Shown: in pieces, positions 10,900 to 21,270 of the stretch
How the letters are laid out: each line of letters starts with the position of its first letter
Numbering within the stretch: the stretch's first letter is position 1
Source of the DNA: Symsagittifera roscoffensis
Taxonomy: Eukaryota > Xenacoelomorpha > Acoela > Convolutidae
Length of the DNA: 60,000 nt
Assembly: GCF_963678635.1 (NCBI RefSeq)
Contig: NC_087067.1
Span: 40,136,379 to 40,196,378, forward strand
Direction of reading: 5' to 3'
Made by a program: the position numbers and the translations under genes
Notes under the pieces: model-generated
What the model saw: the letters and a program-made list of their open reading frames with translations, nothing else
Database searches by the model: none
Told to the model about the DNA's origin: nothing

Positions 10900-11215
10900 G
10901 AAGAAATTTTTGCTAAAAAGTAAATTTCAAACGTTTTCGCAACTATGTGCATCGTCAGGATTTTTACAATAAACTACTCTAAATGACGATAAAACATCAA
11001 TTTACAAAAGTTATTTACAATAAATCACATACAATTTGGTTCTAAACCATCATGATAAAAAATTAGCCAATCACAGTTGACCTCTAAATTACTATTAAGA
11101 TTAAAATACTTTTAACCTCTAAAATTAATTAAACATTTTAAAATTAATTTGTCTGGAAGTTTCTGAGTCATAATTTCGATTTAGACATGTACGTTTTGAA
11201 TAAAAAACCAAAAAT
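10900..11215 (-). repeat. PLE terminal repeat (pLTR), right copy
   Basis: This is the partner of 7071-7386 in the same orientation. On the minus strand it lies upstream of the first open frame, so it should hold the 5' end of the element's transcript. The flanks on either side of the element are unrelated to each other, so I could not identify a target-site duplication. Confidence 0.88.
10920..10967 (-). ncRNA. Putative hammerhead ribozyme motif in right pLTR
   Basis: This is the second copy of the motif at 7091-7138, carried by the other terminal repeat. With two copies in direct orientation, self-cleavage of a tandem or read-through transcript would release an RNA one element unit long. 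That is an inference from the PLE literature and is not visible in the sequence. Confidence 0.5.
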
Positions 11216-11229
11216 TTCAAGCTGGTTTT

Positions 11230-11384
11230 GGTTTCATAGTTGCTTTTTCAAGGGACCACTCTATCATAGTAGTAGCCTAACAAAACATAAACTTTTGAAT
11301 GGCGAGTTCATATTATTATTATTATTATGGTTTTACAATCAAAAGATTTAGGGGCGTGAGCCCGAAATAAAGTCAATGATGATG
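11230..11384. repeat. Truncated copy of the DNA-transposon end plus LINE tail
   Basis: This piece contains AAGGGACCACTCTATCATAG, a TTATTATTATTATT run, and then the LINE 3' tail (TTTTACAATC ... GTCAATGATGATG). The same order is seen at about 12386-12534 and in the larger copy ending at 19510. At 11384 it joins abruptly to the left flank of the next repeat (TGAAAATTTGGTGG), so it is a broken third copy. Confidence 0.65.
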
Positions 11385-11667
11385 TGAAAATTTGGTGGTC
11401 TTTGAAAATTGTGTTCTCACTGCTGTGGATCAGAAATCTCTCTATTGAGTTTTTAATGGTCGCCGATTTAGTGAAGACTCGAATATCGAGCAGCAAATTT
11501 GTAAGGGTCACGAAAAACGCGATTGACTTCACAATTCAAGCAACAAGAGTCCGGAACGCACTGGACAATTTATGGAAAAAATTAATCCTATATATTTTAC
11601 CAAAAAGTTTTAAAGCTGAAGTTTTTTCACAAAACAAGTGAGTTTTTATTTTCTGTTTTCTTGCGTT

Positions 11668-12796
11668 GGTACTACTATGATAGAGTGGTCCCTCGAAAAA
11701 GCAACTATGATAGACAGGTCCCGCAGGCATTTCGCATGTTATAATTTTGAAAACTTTTTTCTGTATAAGTTATTCATTTCAAAAATCTCATTTCAGATTA
11801 AAAGTTCTAATTACTACAATGTTTATATATTGAATCTGCTCGCTTCACTTTGTTTTACATTTTATGAACCCGAATTGGGTTGACTTGTTTGTCATCAAAG
11901 CCCACTATTGACGTTTTTTTTTTAAATTTTCAACCTAAAATGGTGATGGAGACAAACAAAGGTACTACTATGATAGAGTGGTCCCTTGAAAGTAACCAGG
12001 TCCCTTGAGAATAAGAGACCTAGAGCTCTCAAATCTTTTAATAATTATGATTACGCCTTCCAGAAAGATGTCGCAGTATATTTTCAAACAAAACTCATGT
12101 TTTGTTACCTCTTAAAACCTCCCCCTCGCCATTTTAAGGTTGAAAATAAAAAAAAACGCCAATAGTGGGTTTTGATGACAAATAAGTCAATCCAATTATA
12201 TGGTTGTTAAACCGTAAAATAAAGTAAAGCGAGCAAGTTTCAATATATAAACAATAGTGATTACAGTTTTCAATCTGAAAAGTTTCTGGCTGAACATATT
12301 TTGCAAGATTTTTGAAATGACTAATTTATACACAAATTAGTTTTCAAAATTATAACATGCGAAATGCATGCGGGACCTGTCTATCATAGTTGCTTTTTCA
12401 AGGGACCACTCTATCATAGTAGTAGCCTAACAAAACATAAACTTTTGAATGGCGAGTTCATATTATTATTATTATTATGGTTTTACAATCAAAAGATTTA
12501 GGGGCGTGAGCCCGAAATAAAGTCAATGATGATGCTATGCAATGCGTTGGCGGCAGATGCTGCAGTGGCGAGCAAATTGCCAAGAACAAATGTCTAGTTC
12601 ATTATAGTTTGAGTTGTAATAATCCCAGAAGAATTTGATGATACGGCGTTTGACAAGGGTGTTTGACAAGTAATTACAAGTAACTATTAGGTAATAATTA
12701 GGTTTGACAAGTAATTATTAAACGAATTGAGAGCTCTGTGTCTTGTTCTCAAGGTAACTGGTTGTTTTCAAGGGACCACTCTATCATAGTAGTACC
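11668..12796. mobile_element. Non-autonomous inverted-repeat DNA transposon, copy 1 (1.13 kb)
   Basis: The ends are GGTACTACTATGATAGAGTG on the left and the reverse complement at the right, finishing ...GTAGTACC at 12796. Both sides carry the 8-bp sequence CTTGCGTT (11660-11667 and 12797-12804), as expected for a target-site duplication. The inside is strongly foldback: about 11668-11945 pairs with about 12126-12424, and 11961-12025 pairs with 12730-12796, so inverted ends occur in interleaved fashion. A LINE tail of about 55 bp sits at 12480-12534. No transposase is present. An 8-bp duplication is seen in hAT and P families, but the end sequence does not let me choose. Confidence 0.75.
12480..12534 (+). 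repeat. LINE 3' tail fragment
   Basis: The sequence TTTTACAATC...AAATAAAGTCAATGATGATG equals the 3' end of the full LINE at 15361-19247. It sits at the same position inside copy 1 of the DNA transposon as the full LINE does inside copy 2. Either it is a severely 5'-truncated insertion or it remains after deletion of a LINE body. Confidence 0.75.
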
Positions 12797-12934
12797 CTTG
12801 CGTTCATAGTAGTACTATCATAGTAGTACCCTTGCGGTCGTGACGGAATAGCCACCAATTTTTTGAAGAAACAGCTTAATGTTTTTTCTGGTCGTCCTGT
12901 CTATCATAGTTGCTTTTTAAACATACGTATACCA

Positions 12935-13240
12935 ATATCTTACAAACAAAAAGAAGGCTTTTCAAAATACACTGAGACTACCGACTGCCAATTATAGGCT
13001 CAACAAAAGAACGAAACAAATTATTTTTGACAAACATTGTTCAACCGCTTCTCTACAAAAATCATTTTTTCATTTGACTTCTAAAAAATGGAATTCACTG
13101 CCCATAATTTTGCGCAATTTAGAAAAATTGAGGACAGGATTCAAGAAAAAATTGAACGAATTTTACGTGAGTGAATTGAGAAACAATCCAATATGTACAA
13201 ATACAAAGACGTGGCGTGATTTCCGTTTTTGCTAGTTCTA
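12935..13240 (+). pseudogene. C-terminal fragment of a second non-LTR reverse transcriptase
   Basis: One plus-strand frame reads LPTANYRLNKRT, then KKWNSLPIILRNLEKLRTGF, then a lysine-rich end and a stop near 13229. The W NSLP ..IR.. L..FK..L pattern is the usual C-terminus of jockey/CR1/L2-type ORF2 proteins. It differs from the C-terminus of the LINE at 15.4-19.2 kb, so it is a separate, 5'-truncated family. Confidence 0.6.
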
Positions 13241-13629
13241 TATGTTTTAATTTAATTTAATTTTTCACACATTGTTTGAAAGAGAATCTGTGAAAACTCT
13301 GTATATACGCTGTATGTTTGGACTATCTGTAAAATTTGTTTGTAAAGTTTTAATACCAGCTCGTTCTTAATTCTTAAAACTGATGTTTTTTCAGTATCCG
13401 TAACTTCATATATTTTAATCAACCAATTTCTGAACTGTAACCGAACTTGTTTTGTTTTGTTTTGTTTATTGCTTGTTTTCTGATGTTGTGTTTTTGTTTG
13501 ATGTAACCAATGAATCTTAACCAACTTTATTATTTACACTTTGCTATACTAATGCTCGGCTTTTATTGTATAGTAATTTAGGTGTTCTTTCTTCTTCTTC
13601 TGTCCTCCCATTTATCATGAGTGATGTGA

Positions 13630-14250
13630 AAACTTGATTTCTGAACCTGTGATTTCTTGACGGTGCTCGAGGTGGTCATGTATTATTACTTACTTTCCTG
13701 CAAAAAATTACGATACCTGCGACAGTTATCGATTAGCAGCCTGTAATATATTTGATATAGCAAATTTCGTCATGACATCTGTTCCTGTGATCTTCTTTTG
13801 AATTTTGCTCTGGGAATTTTGTGATGGATCTTCGCAAAACTTTTTTGGGCTGGTTTTTGCTGGTCATCGTGACGGAATAGCCACCAATTTTTTGAAGAAA
13901 CAGCTTATTTTTTTTTCTGGTCGTCCTGTCCTCCCATTTTGCATGACTGATGTGAAAACTTGATTTCTGAACCTCTGATTTCTTGACAATGCTCGAGGTG
14001 GTCATGTTGTATTATTACTTACTTTCTTGCAAAAAATTAAAATACCTGCGACAGTTATCGATTAGCAGCCTCTAATGTATTTAATTTCGCAAATTTGGTC
14101 ATGACATCTGTTCCTGTGATCTTCTTTTGAATTTTGCTCCAGGAATATTGTGATGGCTCTTCGCAGAAAGTTTTTGTGATGAGTGTTGCTGGTCATCGGG
14201 ACGGAATACTGGCCAAGTTTTCGATGAAACATCTTATCATTTTTCCTTGT
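13630..14250. repeat. Dispersed repeat, two partial tandem copies
   Basis: Two blocks of about 145-260 bp (13669-13812 and 13994-14250) share the CGACAGTTATCGATTAGCAG and TGATCTTCTTTTGAATTTTGCTC landmarks with each other and with 6806-7070. A third shared block (GACGGAATAGCCACC...) occurs at about 13866-13930 and 12839-12905. This is nested repeat debris with no recognisable gene. Confidence 0.65.
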
Positions 14251-15439
14251 CTGGTTGATGTGAAAATTTGGTGGTCTTTGAAAGTTGTGTTCTCACTGCT
14301 GTGGATCAGAAATCTCTATTGAGTTTTTAATGGTCGACGATTTAGTTAAGACTCGAATATCGAGCAGCAAATTTGTAAAGGTCACGAAAAACGCGATTGA
14401 CTTCACAATTCAAGCAACAAGAGTCCGGAACGCACTGGACAATTTATGGAAAAAATTAGTCCTATATATTTTACCAAAAATTTTTAAAGCTGAAGTTTTT
14501 TCACAAAACAAGTCAGTTTTTATTTTCTGTTTTCTTGCGTTGGTACTACTATAGTAGAGTGGTCCCTCGAAAAAGCAACTATGATAGACAGGTCCCGCAG
14601 GCATTTCGCATGTTATAATTTTGAAAACTTTTTTGTGTATAAGTTATTCATTTCAAAAATCTCATTTCAGATTAAAAGTTCCAATTACTACATTGTTTAT
14701 ATATTGAATCTGCTCGCTTCACTTTATTTTACATTTTATGAACTAGAATTGGGTTGACCTATTTGTCATCAAAGCCCACTATTGACGTTTTTTTTTAAAT
14801 TTTCAACCTAAAATGGTGATGGAGACTAACAAAGGTACTACTCTGATAGAGTGGTCCCTTGAAAGTAACCAGGTCCCTTGAGAATAAGAGACCTAGAGCT
14901 CTCAAATCTTTTAATAATTATGATTACGCCTTCCAGAAAGATGTCGCAGTATATTTTCAAACAAAATTCATGTTTGTTACCTCTTAAAACCTCCCCCTCA
15001 CCATTTTAAGGTTGAAAATAAAAAAAACGCCAATAGTGGGTTTTGATGACAAATAAGTCAATCCAATTATATGGTTGTTAAACCGTAAAATAAAGTAAAG
15101 CGAGCAGGTTTCAATATATAAACAATATATAAACAATAGTGATTACAGTTTTCAATCTGAAAAGTTTCTGGCTGAACATATTTTGCAAGATTTTTGAAAT
15201 GACTAATTTATACACAAATTACTTTTCAAAATTATAACATGCGAAATGCATGCGGGACCTGTCTATCATAGTTGCTTTTTCAAGGGACCACTCTATCATA
15301 GTAGTATCCTAACAAAACATAAACTTTTGAATGGCGAGATCATATTATTTATTATTATTATGTTGTGATAAACTCATTAAATAGTTTCATATAAATGGCT
15401 CCGATTGTTGTGATAAACTTATTAAATAGTTTCATATAA

Positions 15440-16221
15440 ATGGTTTCGATCAAACGAACGAATCGAGCAAATTCAACTGCTGAACAAGATGTGTGTAACA
15501 AATGTTCTGAGACGATTGGTGGAAGTGGATGCATGACAAGTGTTGTGGACTATCACTAGAGCTCGTTCAACAGATCACCAAGATTGACAACATTCAATAT
15601 GTCTGCGGTGAGTGTCTGAAATCCAATGAACCAATCAATCAGAAAATTTCGGACAACACCTTGGATAAGGTTATTACTCCAAAGATCGAAGTTATTTTAT
15701 CTAATTTTACCGATAAACTTACTGAGAAATTTACTGAAATTGCTGGTACAGTTTCGAGCTCTGCTCAAACATACGCCGCAGTTGCTTCAACTCCTACTAC
15801 TGTTCCTGCAATTTCTTCTCCTGTCGATAATACTTGGACTCGTGAATTGAAAATTGATGGTATATCCGAAAACAGAGGTGATTTCAAATCACAAACTGAA
15901 TCTGATATTCACCATATTACTGCTATTTTGACTCACCTAGGGAATGATTCTTTTGTTAAAGTTAAATTTTTCAAGCGCCTGGGAAAACGTATTGCTACCA
16001 GTACGCGCCCACGCACCTTACTTGTTGAATTTACTTCCCAATTTGACTGTGTCAAAGTTTTATCTAAAGCTTACAAACTGCAATCAATTCAATCTCCCAT
16101 TTACATTTCAAAATCTGTCTCCTACTGACCAAATCAAATTGCGTAAATTATTGAAACTGAGGACTGATGTTTCCACCAAAGACAACATTCCAAAGAGCGA
16201 TCTCAAGATCAAAAAAACCTG
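15440..16221 (+). pseudogene. LINE ORF1 with PHD-like finger, frameshifted
   Basis: Translation from ATG 15440 gives a VCNKCSETIGG stretch. One shift near 15520 leads to WMHDKCCGL and then IQYVCGEC, so together the C2...HC...C2 order of a PHD-like zinc finger is visible, as in CR1-type ORF1 proteins. The uninterrupted part (15529-16128) continues through a Ser/Thr/Pro-rich linker to ELKIDGI and VKFFKRLGKR...RPRTLLVEF, the pattern of the ORF1 RNA-binding region. A second shift near 16115 moves the C-terminus (LSPTDQIKLRKLLKL) to another frame. It would coat LINE RNA in an intact element. Confidence 0.75.
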
Positions 16222-16269
16222 AAACTTTACCATAATAATGTGGAAATTCCGTTACCCGAATGAGCGGAT

Positions 16270-19096
16270 TTGAGGTTGTGTCTTATCAACGCTCAAAGCT
16301 TGATAACAAGTACTCAACGTCTCAAGCTATGCAATTTTCTGCTTTCTAACAACATTGATTTACTGTTTATCACCGAAACCTGGCTCTATGATGAGATAGA
16401 GAATCACGAAATCTTCCCTGCTTCTGGCTATCACGTCCTCATGCGACTTGACAGAACTTCAGGAGCACATGGAGAAGTGCTTATTGCTGTCCGTGTGAGC
16501 CTGGAACTCAGTATTTTATCATCCTTTTCTTACTCTGATTTTTGCTGTTCTATCATTATTGATTTCCAGAAAGCATTTTATAGTTTCTTATTGATTTACA
16601 ATCCACCTCAAACTTCATTATTCAGAGTTGATCCTTCTGTGCTTGTTGAGGCTATGTTTAACCACCGTGATGAGGTTGTAAAATGTCTCGGTCGCAAACG
16701 CAAAGTTGCGAAAGACCGAGTTGTTACCGCAGTTCTCGGAGACATCAACCTTCCTGATGTCTGCTGGAGCTCACACACTGCTACTTTTGATTATTCAAAC
16801 AAATTTTTGACAGCACTAGATGATCTTGACTTGCTTCAAATTGTTGATTTCAGCACCATAGTTTCGGGCAACATCCTTGACTTGCTCTGCGTTTCAGATC
16901 CTCATCGATTCATAGTTTTTCGAGGTGCCACTGCTTATTCTGATCATTTTCCTGTTTTTGCGCATGTATTTGCTGCAAGTTCAGTTTCACATTTTACTAC
17001 AAAGCGATCTGTCACTTACTCAAAAAGTAGTCTTAATTTAGAAAGTTTCAGTCGGGCTATATCCCCCTTATACTCTATCTTGCATTCAAACTGTCATAAT
17101 GAGTTCATTGACAAGTTCAACGAAACTGTTTATCAAGCACTTGATTCTTCATGTCGTAAAATTACGGCTCGCAGAAAAGATTTTCCGTCTTACTTCTCAT
17201 CTCGTTCTATTCATATTGCTAATAAACTGAGAACTATGAACAATTCGAATTGTGTTAATCCCCAATATCTGTCTCAATTAGAGAATGATTTCTCAAACTC
17301 AGTTGAACTCGATAAAACTCTGCTGATTCAACGTTTTTCGCCGAATTCTTCCATGGATGTTTTTATGTTTCTTAACCAATTTAAATCAACACAACCTGTC
17401 CCTGCTAAACTTTTTTGGGGACGCAAACAGGTCGAGAGCGATGTTTTAATTAGTGAGACTTTCAATCAATATTTCGCTTCTTGTTATCAAGTATCTGAAA
17501 GTAGTCCTTCCGCTGGTGGTAATTTGGCTGATTCGGAAATCAAACTTTCCGAAGTTGATGTCTCCCCCAGTATTGTTGGCGAGCTCCTAGCTAAATGCAA
17601 AGAGACTCGTTCTACAGATAATATACCTGCTTTCATTTATAAATCCTGTCACAGCATTCTTTCTCCGCTTGTTTCTTTCCTTTTCTTATCCATTATACAA
17701 TCTTGTTTGGCCCGATTCCTGGAAAACTGCATTCATCACTCCTGTTTTCAAATCTGGTTCTCCTTATGATATTACCAATTATCGGCCAGTTAGCATACTT
17801 CCTCCTCTTTCACTCATTTTCGAGCGTATTTTGTTCAATTATATTTACCCTCGAGTTCGATACAAAATTTCGAATGCTCAGCATGGATTCCGCAAGAAGC
17901 GTTTCACCATAACGCAAATGCTCTCATATCTAGATGAAGTATATCACACTCATGATGCCAAAATTCCTTGCGCTGCCATGTATTTCGATTTTAGCAAAGC
18001 TTTCGATTCTGTCAGGCACGACATTATTGTACAGAAGTTTGCTGCTTTTGGTTTTGACGATATTCTTACCACTCTTTTGATTTCTTATCTTTCAAACCGT
18101 TTTCAATGTGTTAAAGTTCGAACAAGCATTTCCACCACTTTACCAGTTACTAGTGGTGTACCTCAAGGGAGCGTACTGGGTCCTCTGCTTTTCCTTTTGT
18201 TTATTAATGATCTTCCTGATATATATAACCATTCAAACTGTTTTCTTTTCGCTGACGACTCAAAACTCATTTGTAAGAAAAATTGCAGTGATTTACAGTC
18301 TGATGTGGACAGTTTCACTCATTGGTGTACTCAGAATGGTCTTAAGATCAATAAAGACAAGTGCAATTTCATTATATTCAATGGCAAATTTCCTGATTGT
18401 ATTTTTGTTAACAACCAACCTGTTCATTCTATTAATTTTCTCAAAGACCTTGGTCTGCTTGTTAGCTCTGATCTTACTTGGTCAGACCATATTAGTAAAA
18501 AACTTCTATCGAGCAATAAAAGCTTTCATTTTATCAAACGTCCTATTATATATCACATTCCACTTTCTGTTAAACTCATGTTCATCAATACTTGTGTTAA
18601 AAGTATTTTATTGTATGTTAGTCCTGCGTGGTCTCCCTCTTTAACTATGTTAAGGAAGCTTGAGATTTTCAACAGGAAATGTCTTACCTGGGTTACAGGT
18701 TATTTATCTTATTTAAAGCAACTTTCTTTAACGAATTCGCTTCCCATCTCCTTCACGCTTATATTTAACGACCTTATCCTTTTCCACAAAATGTTAAATG
18801 GCGACTCAGAACTCCCTTTTGCTGCGTATTATTTTTTTAAGGTGACGACATCAAGATCCAGCGCGTTGATGACAGTGAAAACCGCAAGAAGATGGTCAAC
18901 CGAGACGTTCTTCACCCACCGAACAGCACGTGCCGTGAACTACATGCTGAAAACAACGGAGATCGACTTTTTCACCTCTTTGCGCCGTTTTCGCAGTACC
19001 CTCAAAGACTTCTTACTAGAGCGCTCTAAACTCTTCAATCGTGAAAACTCATGCACTTGGTTTTTGAAGTGCCGTTGCTTTTTCTGTAGATCTTAG
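16270..19096 (+). pseudogene. LINE ORF2: APE endonuclease and reverse transcriptase, one frameshift
   Basis: The first part (16270-17769) begins LCLINAQSL and contains DLLFITETWL, LGDINLPDVCW and AYSDHFPVFAH, the motif order of an AP-endonuclease-like domain. The RT follows in another frame from about 17690: NYRPVSILPPLS, AMYFDFSKAFDSVRHD, SGVPQGSVLGPLLF and the catalytic FADD near 18250. The frameshift lies near 17700, between the two enzymes. The C-terminal region after 18600 resembles jockey/CR1 ORF2 ends. No ATG sits at the start of the first part; an upstream in-frame TGA precedes it. Confidence 0.88.
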
Positions 19097-19646
19097 TTTT
19101 TAGTATATATTTGTTCATCTATTTATATAAGTTTTGCCTTATTTTTAATAAGGGAATTAATTCTTTTTTGTTTGTTGTGTTGTTGTGTTTATGGTTTTAC
19201 AATCAAAAGATTTAGGGGCGTGAGCCCGAAATAAAGTCAATGATGATGCTATGGAATGCGTTGGCGGCAGGTGCTGCAGTGGCGAGCAAATTGCCAAGAA
19301 CAAATGTCTAGTTCATTATAGTTTGAGTTGTAATAATCCCAGAAGAATTTGATGATACGGGGTTTGACAAGGGTGTTTGACAAGTAATTACAAGTAATTA
19401 TTAGGTAATAATTAGGTTTGACAAGTAATTATTAAACGAATTGAGAGCTCTGTGTCTTATTCTCAAGGTAACTGGTTGTTTTCAAGGGACCACTCTATCA
19501 TAGTAGTACCTTGCGTTCATAGGTTTTGTCCAAGTGTCTGTTGGCTATATTCTAGTTTAAGAAACTTTGCCTTTAGATTGCTTCCAAATTTCAGAAAATT
19601 TGTTTAAGACTACTTCGTGTACTGAATTAGAATCGAAACTGCGAAA

Positions 19647-19940
19647 ATGAAGGAAATCTACTACTCCGAGAAATACTACGATAGCAATTTCGAGTACCGG
19701 CATGTTATTCTTCCTAAGAGCACTGCAGCTGCTCTCCCCAAAAGCAAACTATTCTCGGAACCAGAGTGGAGAAGAATAGGAATAACTATGAGCCCAGGAT
19801 GGATTCATTATGCACAGCATTCGCCTGAACCACATGTTCTACTTTTTAGAAGGCCTCTGTCACACCCTAATGCCACTGGTCCACAGAAGCAGGAAGCTCC
19901 AACACAGTCGCATGCTGCCGAAGTTGGAGGGGAACAGTAA
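19647..19940 (+). CDS. Cyclin-dependent kinase regulatory subunit (CKS1 family)
   Basis: This is a 97-aa protein from an ATG at 19647 with no intron. The sequence has [34 protein letters not shown] and [12 protein letters not shown], which cover the whole CKS fold of about 79 residues, including the phosphate-binding and CDK-binding parts and the HXPEPH hinge used in strand exchange. CKS proteins bind CDKs and direct them to phosphorylated substrates at cell-cycle transitions. A Pro/Gln/Ala-rich tail of about 20 residues extends beyond the usual end. An AATAAA lies 26 bp after the stop. The ATG context (GCGAAAATGA) is acceptable. Lack of introns could mean a retrocopy, but the frame is intact and no poly-A tract is seen. 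Confidence 0.93.
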   Translation: MKEIYYSEKYYDSNFEYRHVILPKSTAAALPKSKLFSEPEWRRIGITMSPGWIHYAQHSPEPHVLLFRRPLSHPNATGPQKQEAPTQSHAAEVGGEQ

Positions 19941-19965
19941 TTTTTAAAGTCATTTTAAAGAACTG

Positions 19966-19971
19966 AATAAA
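19966..19971 (+). promoter_or_regulatory. Polyadenylation signal of the CKS1 gene
   Basis: This is a canonical AATAAA, 26 bp after the CKS1 stop codon and on the same strand. The stretch 19972-21168 between the two genes contains no convincing exon or repeat that I can recognise. Confidence 0.7.
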
Positions 19972-21270
19972 ACCGTATTTTTTGCAATAATAACATGTGA
20001 ATAATTTGAGTTTGAGATGATGAAGTCATCGGAAATTTTTATTGAAGGATACTAAATTCATTTTTGCGTTTGTGAGTTATTGGTTCTGAGCAACGTGTTG
20101 GAGATTTTGAGTGACATTTTAATGAACTGAACTATTGAAGGATATTGTTAGTTTTGACTTCGAATGTAAAAGTATTTGTTTTGTGCAGTGCTCAAGAATG
20201 AAATTGAAATTATTGTTTTATTTGAAGATAATGAACTCATATTTTCTGATCACCGGAATTAACTTTGTTTTTAGTCCTTTTTTATTGAGCTTATACACCG
20301 AAAAGTCACACAATCTCTAGATGGAATCTAAGTGTAGTCGTCAATGGATGATCATTTCCTGATGTGCTTAATAGTCAGTGAATTGGTTTGCGTATTCAGA
20401 TAAGTCCAATATATCTTGATTTAAACGTAGATTTAAAGCTGTAGTGTAATATAAGTAATTGCACCTCTAATCCGTTATTTGGCACTCAGTTTACTTAGAA
20501 TGAAGCTATTTTCAAAGCAGCTCAATTCAAAGCTTACGCATATTGAACCATGTTTTCATATGCGATTAGCAACGTTATTGCAACTAGCTAATAGTCTTTT
20601 TCCCGCTAAGCAAGGACTATGCTGGACTCCTGGGCTTGTTTTTAGTCTATCAAGTTCCAGCATAAAGGTAACGTCCATGGGAAGACCAAGGTTCATGGCT
20701 TAGTTCCGACTAGAAGCCAATTTTTTATTCAAATTGTTGGACTTTGTTTGCCAGGTCATTTTTTTTGTCTTTTCAAAGCTTTGACTTTTCTTCTGATTAC
20801 GTAAATTTTACTATAATTGAAAATCATTTTGGTTTGTTATGCAATTTGAAAATTTACCACCCCTGCGAATGATTTACCTTAGATTGCGTCGTTAGAAGAA
20901 CAGAAGTAGATATTTATGATTTTGCTTTATGCTATCAGGAGGCACGCGCAAAACTATAGCTGTTTTTTAACAACAGGTTTGTTTTCGGTTCAACGGGCGT
21001 CTCTCCGTATGGCGTCACCTTTTTGAATGTTTATTTAATGCTGGAGACTGTATTTCTTGACATGATTTCTTCGAATCGAGAATAGAGGAAGTTTTGGTAT
21101 ATGTATTTTTTACCAACATTTTTGCCGACTTAGTGGCTTCCTCTTTGTTTTTTTACCGCTAGCTAGTAATGCTAAGTTTTTGTTGTATCGCAAAAAAAAA
21201 TTTATGCAAAAAATATTTCACCTTATGTTGTTCCATAGCAAAACCCTTATGTGAGCATTTAGATTGGGCG

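Larger units (their letters stand above)
7071..11215 (-). mobile_element. Apparently intact Penelope-like retroelement with direct terminal repeats
   Basis: The element is 4.1 kb. It has direct 316-bp repeats at both ends (7071-7386 and 10900-11215), which I read as identical, and two uninterrupted minus-strand open frames between them. The larger frame has the PLE RT plus a C-terminal GIY-YIG endonuclease, which is the family signature. Pseudo-LTRs with hammerhead-like motifs are also typical of PLEs. Matching terminal repeats and intact frames suggest a recent insertion. The left flank is a dispersed repeat and the right flank is a DNA-transposon fragment. Confidence 0.88.
15361..19247 (+). 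mobile_element. Full-length but frameshifted LINE (CR1/jockey-like)
   Basis: The element starts after a TTATTATTATTATG run, contains ORF1 (zinc finger plus RNA-binding type protein) and ORF2 (APE endonuclease plus RT), and ends with a short conserved 3' tail, AAATAAAGTCAATGATGATG. Near the 5' end a ~43-bp block, TTGTGATAAACT.ATTAAATAG, is repeated (15363-15450). The same 3' tail occurs alone at 11327-11384 and 12480-12534. ORF1 and ORF2 each carry frameshifts, so this copy cannot move by itself. Confidence 0.82.
14542..19510. mobile_element. Same DNA transposon, copy 2, carrying a full-length LINE
   Basis: The left end GGTACTAC is preceded by CTTGCGTT (14534-14541). The right end ...GTAGTACC at 19510 is followed by TTGCGTT, one base short of the full duplication. 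Apart from the LINE (about 15361-19247), the remaining ~1.08 kb aligns in order with copy 1, including the foldback region 14544-15306. The 280 bp to the left (14261-14541) also matches the left flank of copy 1 (11384-11667), so a larger segment was duplicated. No transposase is present. Confidence 0.72.

Noticed and set aside
20479-20703. A 74-codon frame between the two host genes as an upstream MIT-domain exon
   Set aside because: It has no MIT-like helix pattern and no matching splice donor that I could support.
21169-21270. Upstream ATG as the start of the MITD1_C-domain gene
   Set aside because: It would add a Cys-rich stretch with poor protein character; the ATG at 21271 has a better context and begins a basic region. 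Not excluded.
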